Source: Hysterium pulicare CBS 123377 (taxonomy: Eukaryota; Ascomycota; Dothideomycetes; Hysteriales; Hysteriaceae). From it: DNA of 32,404 nt. How positions within the stretch are numbered: the stretch's first letter is position 1; every line of letters begins with the position of its first letter. Of the stretch, positions 1 to 9,964 are shown piece by piece. The notes beneath the pieces were generated by a model. The model saw nothing but the letters and a program-made list of their open reading frames with translations, made no database searches and was not told the DNA's origin. The position numbers were made by a program, and so were the translations under genes. The stretch is taken from contig AJFK01000326.1 in the NCBI GenBank assembly GCA_000467715.1, positions 1 to 32,404 of the forward strand, given 5' to 3'.

Positions 1-57
1 CGGATGATCTAACGGTGTTGCTTTGATCTTGCGTTGAGTTCTCGTTGGTTTGGTTAC
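1..57 (+). repeat. Dispersed short element, copy A (3' part, cut by window edge)
   Basis: Matches the 3' half of the complete copy at 2760-2900. The shared core includes gttgctttgat followed by ttgcgttgagttctc and a GTTTGG-rich tail. The left part lies outside the window or is lost. Differences from the other copies are mostly transitions plus a small gap before the tail. Confidence 0.7.
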
Positions 58-1168
58 TTTGAAGATGTAAAGCTTAGGGTTGATATGATGGAATTATGCG
101 ATGCACACGTACTATGAAAGAGGACAAGGACGGAAGGAGTGCATGCGTTCATGAGAAGATACATGGCGTGCTATGTGGGTAATCCAGTTTGCTTTCTGTC
201 GCGCTGAGGGGATAACAACCGCCTAGTCTTAGCACAGCTGCGGAGCGCTCTGCTACTCCCAAAGGACAAACTCAACCACTATATTTTTGAGCCGCAAACT
301 CTCTCACTCTAAAATCTCTCTAAGGCATCTCATCCCTCCTACTGTTGCGCATACGCTCTTCACTCATTTCTGCATACGTTTAGCAGCACTCGCACTTCCT
401 CGATACTCTTAGTACTCGCAGTTCCTTGATACGCCCGGGCGCTCTAACTTGCATGCGCACACCTAGTCACCTTCGAATACGGTCCTCCTCATCGAAACAA
501 GGCGCACGGCATATGTCTACCATAAAGGACGAGTGCAATCGCGTTGCCGCCGACATTTTGAAGAGCCCCGTCTCTCCCACGCCAATAGAGGGTGCGCTCC
601 GGTCATGTACCCAAAATAATCCAGTTTCAATCCTTAAAGTTAACTATCAACCAGACAGTGCATGACTTTGCAAGGTTTGTTAATGATATAACTCCTATTA
701 ATATTATAAGCCCCTCACTAATCTTGTGGCGTACTTGAAGTGTATTCTCGCGCGCTGGACCGGATTTCCCAAGGTTTACCTGAACATCTTCCGGCCGGAG
801 TACCCTATCGCAGTCCAAGCATTATGACTTCTTAGAGAACAACTTCCACGTAGATGAGGCAACTAGTCATATTACAGGCGTTGTGGACTCGGCCGATGCC
901 ATGATTGCCCCGTTTGGGATTTCTCTCGGCGGTCTTGAGACAATACTTGATTCTTGCATCTCCCTCTTCAATACCAGGGGTTCGGAGCAATCCAAATAGT
1001 CTCGCGGCCATAACTGAACGTCGATTATCTGCCAATATTGGGCCAATATGTCCTCAGAAAGCGTCCCCAGAAATACTCTCGGAGCTCAATATGATTGATA
1101 TGAAAATGACAACTGCCTGCAGTCTAAACACCAAGTATCTCGAGGCGTTGTGTATGCCTTATTTATCC
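58..1168. other. No recognisable gene
   Basis: Short open frames only, several without ATG and none resembling a known family. Pyrimidine-rich sequence at about 300-430 contains an imperfect 21-bp direct duplication with a 26-bp period (388-408 and 414-434, core actcgca then ttcc then gata). This could be a decayed promoter or leader, but nothing downstream supports that. Confidence 0.5.
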
Positions 1169-1613
1169 GCGATCCCAGACCTCAAATTACTCTCCTTCCT
1201 TCTAAGTAACTCCTGATGTGTGCCTCTTTCAACAATATCACCATCTTTGACAAAGAGCATTAAATCCGCATCGATGATGGTGGATAGCCGGTGGGCTACA
1301 ACACAAAATATTCGTCCAGATTGAAGCATCGGAACGCCTCCTGAACTTGCGCTTCTGTTGATGAGTCCATAGCACTTGTTGCCTCGTCAAGGATGACAAT
1401 CTTTGATTTCATCAGCAGTAGCCGTGCAATAGCCACGCGTTGAAGATCGCCGCCTGAAAGCTTTACGCCTCGTTCCCCGACTTTAGTGTTGTAGCCGTCA
1501 GGACGGGACAAGACATTTTCATGAAGCGCCGCGTCTTTGCATTCATCTATGACTTCCTCACCTGTTGCTTCTGGTCTTAAGTACCGAACATTCTCGAGAA
1601 TTGTGTGATTGAA
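1169..1613 (-). pseudogene. ABC transporter nucleotide-binding domain relic (HMT1/ATM-like half transporter)
   Basis: C-terminal half of an ABC ATPase domain, read on the minus strand. In order it shows FNHTILENVRY after the Q-loop position, then GERGVKLSGG (signature motif), QRVAIARLLL, and [11 protein letters not shown] (Walker B and D-loop). After a frameshift near 1320-1340 come [15 protein letters not shown] (H-loop) and [11 protein letters not shown]. After a second frameshift there is FEVWDR, with a stop codon where a Tyr is usual. The family exports glutathione or metal conjugates across vacuolar or mitochondrial membranes. Here the Walker A region and the membrane domain are not recognisable, so the gene is dead. 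Faint further similarity may continue to about 1760, possibly across an intron near 1630-1675. The ABC assignment is strong; the HMT1/ATM subfamily is inferred from the wording around the signature. Confidence 0.85.
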
Positions 1614-2257
1614 AAAGCAACGGCCGCATCTACTAGGCTGATGACCCGTTTGGGCCTAGTGCGTTGAACATACTGACCTTGCGTTCCAGAGGAGTTACGT
1701 CAAAGTCCTAGTCCTAAAGAAAGTTCACGGGTTGTCGATATCTGCGCGAGATCTGAGGTTTTGAGTCGGAGGAAATGGCCTTCTCATCGAAGGGAGTTTC
1801 GTAGACCGAATGCATCCATATCTCCACATACAATGCGGAGCGCACTGTTCCCGTTTAGGAAGTACACTTGGCATTAAATGAACCTCTGCGCGGGTGCAGG
1901 CCAATTACAACCTTCAAAGCTGATCGCAAATGTTTTATTAGCACTTAATACTTGCTTAGCACTAGATAAAAGGAAAGGATTCTATTTTGAATGGGAGAGA
2001 GAGACATATGACTCGATGTTTTATGGATATGATTTGTGCGGAGAGTGGCTAGGGCGCGGCGAAGGTCGGTCCAAGGTTCCGGCGGTTAGGAAATGCCGCT
2101 CTTGACAGCTGACATTATGTTAGTGCATAGTTCGGCATTTGCCAAAGTCAAAGAAGGTGTATACTGCTAACGCGAGAGGAAGGGACGTCAAAGAGTGAGA
2201 AGGTATTGCTGGTTGAGTAGCTATTACAATATTGATAGGTTTAGAGTTTCAAATACA
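1614..2257. other. No recognisable gene
   Basis: The first part may hold further decayed codons of the ABC domain, but I cannot identify Walker A. The rest contains only short open frames with no family resemblance. Confidence 0.5.
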
Positions 2258-2515
2258 ATGCGAGGACTGCTAAAATACATTCCCTTTTGCTTCGCTGCCC
2301 TATTACCGATGGTGTTATCTTCTGGGCGTGCGCCCACTCCTCTTACCGCCGTCTTACGCCATAGTATTGTTTCACAACGGACACTTAGTGGGCCCCAACC
2401 CAATGCTTCGTGGGCAAATGCTTCCTGGCCCCTACCAAGACCTCGCCAAGCAAGCTACCCCAGTACGCGTAGCGAGCCTAAGACTTTACGGGTGACTTTC
2501 AGATGTCAGGGTTAG
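2258..2515 (+). CDS. Candidate small secreted protein
   Basis: An 85-residue reading frame starting at an ATG with A at -3 (acaatgcg). The N terminus is a plausible signal peptide: a basic start MRGLLK, a hydrophobic core FCFAALLPMVL, then SSG as a possible cleavage region. The predicted mature part is Pro/Ser/Arg-rich, has two adjacent N-glycosylation sequons in NASWANASW, and only one Cys near its C terminus. No family is recognised. The frame is open for 21 codons upstream of this ATG without a better start. It has no intron and no supporting neighbours, and lies just upstream of a dispersed repeat. It could be a real small secreted protein or a chance frame. Confidence 0.3.
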   Translation: MRGLLKYIPFCFAALLPMVLSSGRAPTPLTAVLRHSIVSQRTLSGPQPNASWANASWPLPRPRQASYPSTRSEPKTLRVTFRCQG

Positions 2516-2759
2516 GTCAGTCGTGATTCAGGTCCAGTGTTGCTGCTAGTGTCTTGGTAGAGGCTCGCGAAGTGTATGCCTGACCTAGGCATTTCACCGA
2601 CGTAAAACCCATCAACAAAGCTTGGTCAGGGCATCGAGTTCGAACCATGGTAGGCATGCCTGTACACAGCATGCAATGGGAAAGCATGGGGCATCCAGCG
2701 CACGGGTACCAAAGCGCATCTTGCGCTCCCGTGGCAATGAGCGCATGTGCCTGTTGTTG

Positions 2760-2900
2760 AAGAAGAGTTTGATTAAGCTCAACCGCGCGCAAGCGGCGAT
2801 TATATTTAAAGCTCTCATTCATGGTTGATTTCATTCAATGATGTAACGATGTTGCTTTGATTTTGCGTTGAGTTCTCATTGGTATTTGGTTTCTTTGGTG
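2760..2900 (+). mobile_element. Dispersed short element, copy B (apparently complete) with target-site duplication
   Basis: A 141-bp unit starting aagaagagtttgattaagc and ending with a T/G-rich tail (tttggtttctttggtg). It is flanked by tgtgcctgttgttg (2746-2759) and tgtgcttgttgttg (2901-2914), a 14-bp duplication with one C/T difference. That marks insertion with a staggered cut. It has no coding capacity, no obvious terminal inverted repeats and no poly-A. The short open frames across it on both strands are products of the repeat. Other copies are at 1-57, 14700-14814, 21768-21893, 24971-25093 and 27971-28050. Confidence 0.8.
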
Positions 2901-2914
2901 TGTGCTTGTTGTTG

Positions 2915-4227
2915 GGAAAGGAGTAATGAATGATCATAGCAGCGATGGCAGGCTCCGATCTCACGATTGGTTGGAGATACGCACGGGTAGGTATCATGCA
3001 CATGCATACAGATTAGGCCACGCTGATGTCCATCTCCACAATTGTCCGCTCTTGGTGCCCGCATTTCCCGCGTCCGCTACGTGGTGGCAGTCGGCGACGA
3101 AGTCGACCAATGACGGCCGAGGTACCACCGCAGCCGGCTTCAAATCTGCTGCAGCGCTAGCAGGGGGCGGATTGGTCCGCAATCGGGCCATCTGGCGTTA
3201 CCTAGGTCATGCATCTCCATCTCTCCTCATCGTTTCTTGCTGCAACGGTTAGGATAGCTGCCCAGGCGGGTATCAGGGAGCTGGCTGGGCAAAGCCAACG
3301 ATCTAGGTGGCGCGTGGGACTAACTTCCTGTGTTGACGGATGAAAGCAGCACGCTCGTATCAACACGCTCACCTAAGTCTGCAGCCCTCCAAGGACTTCA
3401 GGGTCGACATGGAATCTTGCCTTCATTCTGCACCCTCCCGCCACAAGTTTTCCATGCTTGCCATGGTAGAATACGCCCACAAAAAAGCGCATCGGAATCG
3501 CTCCACCAACGCCCATCACTCACCGCCGTTTGTATTCGACAACTCAATAGTTGCCGCGGAAGGCGAAGTCGCTTAGACCTCAATCATGCAGTGACGGCGG
3601 CGTCACGTCTTCCACTTCCCCGCAGCCCGCTCCTGTGCTCCATACCTACATCTGCAGCCTCCTCCCGTTGCCCAATTCTCTATTCAGGGCTGCACGGCAT
3701 CAAACTCCCCCAAATACTTCAAAACGTATCTTTTGGCCCTCTGGCGTAGCTGCAACCATGGTTCACTGCGCCCACAATTTCCCTGGATACCCGTTGCCGT
3801 GCATGCTATGACTCTCTTCGACGAATGGAACGTCTTCCACTAGGAAACATGCGCCTTTTAGCGCGGTACCACCATTGTTGTCATTACTTCAATTCTAAGA
3901 CTTCAAGCATGAGCACGATGCCCGTACCCCTAGCGAACCGGAATCTGACTTCTACCAGCACGGCAACAAGCTACAACCTCCAATCACAGCCCCAACGCTT
4001 TCGCGGGAGCTGCCCATTTTGGGGTCTCCCACTTCTGCAGATAGCAAACGCATGTCAGGCGTTGCACAGCCCAATCTACTTAAAATTCTGCATAACGTTT
4101 TGAACGTGCGCCTGTCCGTGAGCTCCTTAAGTACCGGTCTCAGGCACCGAAAGTTCCTCCTTCCCATTCTCCACTACAATTCACCATCTTCGCTCCATTC
4201 TCGACCTTACTCCGAGCTGCTGAAACC
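2915..4227. other. No recognisable gene; leader of the AT-hook gene at the right end
   Basis: Several overlapping open frames of 60-139 codons occur on both strands without family resemblance or good ATG context. The last 100 bases before 4228 are pyrimidine-rich with few purine runs, typical of a fungal promoter or 5' leader. Confidence 0.45.
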
Positions 4228-4896
4228 ATGGCACACCGAAACTACGTCCCCCCAGATCCCTCGGTTAGCTTGTACCGCCTAAGGCTTGCCATAGAGATTC
4301 TTGAATCGCTGCCACCAGTGAGTGGACGGCATTGTGGCTTTAGCTTCTGCATTGTTTGGGCTAATTTGGACAAGGTCAATGAAGAGGATGAAGCGGGCGA
4401 CCTCGACATCGTTACGGAAGATGATGAAGTGGAAGAGGAAGGAGGAGAAGTGGACGGAGAAGAAGAGGAAGGAGGAGAGGCGGATGGAGAAGAAGAGGAA
4501 GGAGGAGAGGCGGACGGTGAAGAAGAGGGAGAGGCCGAAGAAGAGGGAGAGGCCGAAGAAGAGGGAGAGGGCGAAGAAGAAGGAGAGGGCGAAGAAGGAG
4601 AGGCCGAAGAAGAGGGAGAGGGAGGTGATGATGTCCCGAGCGTTGGAGATGTGCAGGTGCAGGGAGAGCAAGATGTTCAGGGAGATGAAGGAGGAGAGGC
4701 AGTTGGAGATGGAGGCGGAGAGGGAGGTGGAGAGGTGGGAGAGGAGAGACCCCGCAGAAGTCTAAGGCTGTCGCGCAACGATGAACGTCCTGGAGAGATG
4801 ACACCCAGTGGCAAAAGAGGTCGGTCTGAGAACAAAGCTTCTGGAGAGGAGGAACCGGCGAAAAAAAGAAAAAGAGGCCGCCCGTGCAAGAAATGA
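4228..4896 (+). CDS. Acidic AT-hook protein, probable chromatin-associated
   Basis: The ATG sits in a strong fungal context (gaaaccatggc) after a pyrimidine-rich leader. With the likely intron 4318-4374 removed, the product is 203 residues; unspliced it is 222. Exon 1 encodes a 30-residue head ending EILESLPP. Exon 2 encodes an acidic Glu/Gly domain of three 10-residue units (GGE[VA]DGEEE[EG]), then about five units like GEAEEE. A Gly/Glu linker follows, then a basic tail with RRSLRLSR, KKRKR (nuclear-localisation-like) and KRGRPCKK, which keeps the RGRP core of an AT-hook. Known AT-hook proteins bind the minor groove of AT-rich DNA, so a nuclear role is likely, but no orthologue is recognised. 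Long open frames in the other frames and on the minus strand here are shadows of the purine-rich composition. Confidence 0.7.
   Translation: MAHRNYVPPDPSVSLYRLRLAIEILESLPPVSGRHCGFSFCIVWANLDKVNEEDEAGDLDIVTEDDEVEEEGGEVDGEEEEGGEADGEEEEGGEADGEEEGEAEEEGEAEEEGEGEEEGEGEEGEAEEEGEGGDDVPSVGDVQVQGEQDVQGDEGGEAVGDGGGEGGGEVGEERPRRSLRLSRNDERPGEMTPSGKRGRSENKASGEEEPAKKRKRGRPCKK
4318..4374 (+). other. Probable intron of the AT-hook gene
   Basis: Donor GTGAGT, a CTAAT branch-like site at 4361-4365, and an AAG acceptor give a 57-bp intron of typical fungal size. It begins exactly between codons and is a multiple of three without stops, so retention would add 19 residues without breaking the frame. The acceptor is the weakest element (AAG rather than CAG or TAG). 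Confidence 0.6.
4441..4620 (+). repeat. Purine-rich coding tandem repeat
   Basis: Three 30-bp units (4441-4470, 4471-4500, 4501-4530) are followed by about five 15-18-bp units on the pattern gaggscgaagaagaggga. The plus strand is overwhelmingly purine. Copy number is likely to vary between strains by slippage. Confidence 0.9.
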
Positions 4897-5989
4897 GCCA
4901 GTAGCGATGGAGAGCAGGACGAGGAAAGGTTGCAGAGGTACTGAGACCTGAGTTCCATTTTCTCTCCCCATATTGGCATAGACTTTGTATCAGAACCATC
5001 CCGCGGAACTACGCACTCAATTCAAGCAATTGTCTTTGCACAACTTCTATAGTGCCATGTGACAGATTTCATTCGCTGTGGAAAGAAGAACAAGTGCGAT
5101 GCGCGCGCATTGAATTGAAAAGTCCCCTCCTTCCTATGTTGTCCTTCCAACTAGTAATCGCCACTGAAATAATAATGCTTCATCAAAGAAAGCGACGCGA
5201 AGAAGTAACCCTAAATAGAATACAACAGCCTACGCCCAAATACGCGAAGCCCAGCTCAAAGACGTCGAAACTGGAATCCCCGACTACATGATCCGTCTGC
5301 TTCACGAGACAGTGGAGAGTAGAATCGCAAGGGAGCGTGAGTAATGCACGGCATACTCGACCGACCGACGGCAATACCAGCCAAAGTCACGTGCCGATTT
5401 CCGGACCAGAGCATCCCGGCGACCAACGCGGCGCCAAGAAGATGAGGCTGCAGGAGTTGCGTCAAAAGATTTGGAATGATGTTGGAGTAGATTAATGTCT
5501 GATGACGGCAGTTCTGACGATAAAAGGTATAGCATTGATGTAGGTAGTTGGGCTGGATGTGGTATGAGGCTTGAACGATGGAGATGTGCAGGGTATAGGT
5601 TGTGGGAGCCTGAAGCTGACGACTCGGAGCTATGGGCCCCCGGCGGAAAATAGAAAATGATAAGACGATATTCTCAATGCCTTTGGGGAAAACCACTACT
5701 TCAATCCAGAAAGGCTCGAGGGAATCCAAGTAGATCAACGGCTTACGATGTACCAAATGAATTACCTTCTGGGCAAACTAGATAGCGCATGTGAGAGCGA
5801 GAAGTGATTATTAGGTGGTAATTCACGCTTGGCAAAATCTTGCAGGCGATTGCAATCAATCAACTGTTAAATATTCTACTTAATTCATTATTTCTCAACA
5901 AGCTGACTTTTACAATTCCAACTTCCTGACAGGTATGAAGGCGAAGATCTTTGGGGTCTGGAGCTATGATGCTCAACTTGGACGGCATG
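4897..5989. other. No recognisable gene
   Basis: Short open frames on both strands, including a 166-codon frame at 5256-5756 minus, show no family resemblance and no intron or repeat structure. Confidence 0.45.
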
Positions 5990-6260
5990 CCGCTCCGCCT
6001 CTATCATGTTGCTGCTCTGCGTGGCGGCTGGCCGTGAACGGGCGTTGTCAATCGCCAGCATTGTGTTTCCGATCGGAGCCTTATTCAAGCTGCTTCCTGC
6101 CACATACTCCAGCACAAAGAGAATAATTGGTCGACATGTTCCCAAATATGGCATCGAAAGGTGTGCGGTTGTGTGTTTTTGGGATTGAGCCTCCTACCTC
6201 GAGAGGCCATGTTATTAGTATAGAGTAGAATATCCACGGCTTCGGCGTTGGACTAGTGGT
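5990..6260 (-). pseudogene. Possible ankyrin-repeat relic
   Basis: In different minus-strand frames there are pieces resembling ankyrin repeats: NAEAVDILLYTNN, then RTPFDAIFGN, then LEYVAGSSLNK followed by GNTMLAI. The order and spacing fit two to three repeats broken by at least two frameshifts. Each piece is short and the consensus is loose, so this may be coincidence. Confidence 0.22.
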
Positions 6261-9200
6261 GCATTCCATTGCCTCCAGCTTGTTCTTGCTGCCACTCTCG
6301 GTTTCGGAAATTGATATTGCGTTTCCTCAAGTCCCCAACTCCTGGTTGCTCAAGGCTGTCGTGAGTGCGCACGGGAATGTAAGAAATGTCTTGAATGTTC
6401 GGGATCGAGTAGACCTGTTGGCTGTGGGCTGTGGGCACTTGAAGATGCGAGACGTTAGGCAAATTCCTGGCGAACATAGATTCAATTACAATCGGAGAAA
6501 GCGGACATTTGGGTGTGCGTGTCCTAACTTTCCTTGTAAGTAGGCTATTTTGAGACTTTGACGTTGTGAAAGGACTTATGACAGGCTGCTACATTCAGCT
6601 GGATATGTGTCTATCATTCTTGGCCCTTGTCAGTTCAGGAGTGCTACAACACCTAGCGAGTGATCTTTGCCTTGAATATGATAGATTCCAAAAGAAGTAG
6701 CGTGGAATGCTTCGGCAGCGGAATCAAAAGGTAAATAGGCTGATGGAACGTTGCGGAGACCAGATCAAAGAGAAGAGTGCAGTACCCTGGGGTCACCATG
6801 TGCGTGGAAAACGGGGACCTCAACGAACTCGGATTATGCTTTGGCGCGGGAAGGCCGGGCTTAATGGCGCAATGAGTTAAGCATAGCAACACTCTTCCGC
6901 AGCGAAAACACGGGTTGCGTGACAAGCTCAATTAGAAGGAGGCTACGAAAAAGCGAAGGGTGTAGTAAGCTGAGGTGTACTATACACCTCAAAGGCCGAT
7001 GGAGCCGGTCAATCAGCCGAAGAAGTGACGTACATCTTCACCTACATTACGGGGCATTGCATACCCAGGAGACAGTCCGTACGCAATGGATACCATCATA
7101 AGTTTATCGAGAAGAGAGAGTTGTGCAAGATTAAAGGAGGGAGGTCCTGTGGATTAACCGCAAGGTGCCGGTGGGCTTCCTGGCTTCCCGTACCGGTGCG
7201 TGGTTATTCCGCTCCGTATACCCCTCATATCAGCGCCTCTCCCTGCACTTCCGTTGATAGCTGCACCTTATGTAGCCAAGCATTTTTTAATCAATGGCTA
7301 CTCCAAGATGCCACTTCTGAATCAATTCATCCTGACGTTATTGCCTTCGAAGTGAGTCGCTCATTTTCCCATTCCTAGGCAATCCTCAATGGTTCCGTTT
7401 GAAATTGTCTCAATCATTCCAGAGTCTCTCAATCGCCCTGAAGCCCTTTAATCACGTATATTCAGGACGAAGTATCCGTCAAATAACAAAATCCTAGGCC
7501 GTGATTGCACGAGCGCATCTTCATCCGCTCCTCACCGAGAGCCGGGAAGCGGAGCCTTCGAAACAACCTTCGCATGTCTACGGGAAGCCCGCGAAAACCA
7601 TGATATCAGCGGAAGAAGATAAGGATTCCTCTGAAACCATTACATGCTTCAAGCCGAAGACTCGGTTTGGAGACCACAACCAGCGTAGGGAGAGGCCTGG
7701 AAAGGATCGGATTCAGATTCTTTGGCATGACCGGGACGTGCTTGCGCTTAGGAGCCGAAGAAACGAGAAGTCTCGTCCTCGATCGAAAGTCGGGAATGAC
7801 CAATCACGGAATTGCGCCTGGGCTCATGTGCACACAAAATTGAGGAAAGTGCATACCTCTGCAGAGGCCGATGTCCAGTTTTCTGACCTTATATTCGATG
7901 GAACGCTGAAAGTTCGCTACGCAAGAAAATACTGAGAGGGGCTAGGGACGACGCAACTGCAGTAACGATTAATTCGCGTGCACCTGAAATTTAGAGGCGA
8001 CCGTGCTCCGTCTCAACTCTACTATTGCTACATCAATTAGAACCGAGGTTTAATGCGGATTCGGTGGAGGAGAAAAGTGAAAAGGAGAGATTGCAGAAAT
8101 CCTCGTTTACAGAGCTGCGACCCGTGTTGGGACAACATTAGAAGAGGCTGTTTGAGAGTCATGAGAGGTTTCGAGCATGGCTGTTTTCCTCGCTGCGGCC
8201 ACAAATCCAGCAGAGGTAAGAGAGCTGGTGTGGCTTGGCATCGAACAGTTACCAAGGGAATCAAGTGGCTTTGTGAGAGAACAGCAATGCGGTCTAGAAA
8301 GATAGGGTCTAATGGAGGAGATCAAACCTTTTGAGACATCATCACATTCGGACGCGAAATGCGGCAAGAGAGACCACTTTCGCGGCTCGGCTTATGCACC
8401 CTCCTATGGATTACCAGGAACTCCTTTGAACACGGCCTGGGGGTAGTCCAGTTGTAAACAGCAATCGATACGCGATATACTTTATCTTAAGCAATGCGGT
8501 TGTGAATATCATTATCGGAAGCCTGTTTTAAATCTTTACTAATCATCTTCTGATATCGCTATTCGCGGGAAGCGCCCTTTTTCTCTGTCATTCTCAACAG
8601 CCTTATGTTAGCAGTCGGGATAAGCTTCCTATCAATCGCAAGCCAATCAAGCCTACCCTACAAAAGGAGCTCATTATATGGACCCAACATGTCATCGTCG
8701 AGAATCATTCCCGCTTCGCCGACTACCAGACTTATGGCCGAAGCTATATAATCGCCATGCTCTATGACCTGCCCGCCAAGCCCTTCACATCAACCTGCTT
8801 CAACGTAGTCGAGAGTTTATGGTGAAACTCAGACGAACACCCTCGATATATGTTCCCGCTCTTTCCGCGGGGATTGAAGGTAAATTGACAGGCGAAAAAT
8901 GATGAAGAAGTTACTGCATCTACACCCCACCCTAATTATGAAGGAGCGATAGCCTGACTTATGTTCCAACGTTAAAGCGGGGAAGAGAGAGAGCCATCAT
9001 GGGAGGCAGGAGAGCTAGAAAGACAACTCTTCTCGGACGGTCTTGCTACATGAGCCAACATCAACAGCGCGGAAGGCATTATAGTGCAGTGGTAAAATGC
9101 GACGCTCCACTACCGTGCTTGTATGCTAAGACTGTCAGAAGTCGCTTTCAATGGCGGGCTGAGCAGGAAACCTTCAGTTCGCGATCGACTTCATTCATCT

Positions 9201-9559
9201 TCGAAGCTGGCTATGAAGCAGTACCCACTTCTATCTAATCTAACTGTCTCTTTATTTCATCGACACTTCACCTGCACTCATATTTCTAGGTGCTCTCCTC
9301 AGTCATCAGCAGTACCCTAAGATCGACTTCCTGAATCGAAACGCGAAGTTGCTGCATCCGATTGTACACGCCGCTGCCTGCCCCTCCGCCTAAATTTCGT
9401 CGCCGGAAGGACATATCAGTGAAGACAATTCAAAGGGAAAGAAGATGCGGTTGTTCGTGAATATCGAAGTTTACCATGAAATTGAGAGAGCAGTGGTGGA
9501 AGTGCTGACTGCATGATTTGTAACGGTCTGTCTGCTGGGGAAGGGAGAGATGGAGTTTT
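6261..9559. other. No recognisable gene
   Basis: More than 3 kb with only weak open frames. The largest, 7501-7935 plus, starts with GTG, is rich in charged residues and resembles nothing I know. The segment 7193-7217 is repeated at 28704-28728. A stretch at 9085-9095 matches a pol III A box by chance (see rejected items). Confidence 0.45.
7193..7217 (+). repeat. 25-bp dispersed motif, copy 1
   Basis: Shares 22 of 25 positions with 28704-28728, including the exact core gttattccgctccgt. All three differences are transitions. Similarity then fades into C-rich sequence on both copies. The shorter core tcgctccgt also appears near 30246. It may be the end of a decayed element. Confidence 0.4.
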
Positions 9560-9964
9560 CTATTGAGTGGCAGTGGATTTGTATACTAGATGTGGGAGGG
9601 TGACCCCAACTGGCTGGTCGGGATTGAAGAAGAATTTCGCAAAGCTCCGCCACGCGTAAGCAGATCGGGGATTGAGTACGTTGTTGTATGAGAGATAAGC
9701 GCAGAAGGCAAGTCCTACATTGGGCGGTATTCTCGTCCACTGGGTGGATAAATCGCCCTCCGATAAGCTCCTAAGGGGGATAATCGTCGAGGAATGACGC
9801 CAGGCGGTGACCTCATTCTCCGGTGAGTGCGTATGGGGGATGAATATGGAGGACCATCGAGAGAGATTCGAGGAAGAATTCACTTGATAAGGTGTAGAAT
9901 GCAAAGCCAGGAGAAAATTTTGATCCTGAAGGGAACGGAGAGAACAGGTTAGGTCAACTTTCAT
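9560..9964 (-). CDS. Hypothetical ORF, unrecognised
   Basis: A 134-codon frame with an ATG start. It contains aromatic-rich stretches such as AFCAYLSYNN and AWRSFAKFFFNPDQP, and no recognised domain, signal peptide or membrane span. It stands alone in a gene-poor stretch and could be chance or part of a decayed gene. Confidence 0.15.
   Translation of the reverse strand: MKVDLTCSLRSLQDQNFLLALHSTPYQVNSSSNLSRWSSIFIPHTHSPENEVTAWRHSSTIIPLRSLSEGDLSTQWTRIPPNVGLAFCAYLSYNNVLNPRSAYAWRSFAKFFFNPDQPVGVTLPHLVYKSTATQ

Noticed and set aside
2630-2660. gagttcgaaccatgg resembles a tRNA T-loop.
   Set aside because: No matching stem or upstream tRNA arms on either strand.
2612-2828. Open frames beginning MRALNII and similar, seen again at 27827-28061.
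   Set aside because: The shared protein sequence comes only from the dispersed non-coding element.
4279-4999. Long open frames on the minus strand and in the second plus frame across the AT-hook gene.
   Set aside because: They are shadows of the purine-rich repeats (Leu/Pro/Phe runs, or Lys/Arg/Glu runs) with no own start context.
8053-8334. Possible ankyrin-like protein on either strand.
   Set aside because: No repeat consensus can be followed over more than a few residues.
9078-9190. tRNA-like sequence: tagtgcagtgg matches a pol III A box and a gttcgcgatc-like B box follows.
   Set aside because: The spacing is too long, and I cannot fold acceptor, anticodon or T arms. Probably chance.
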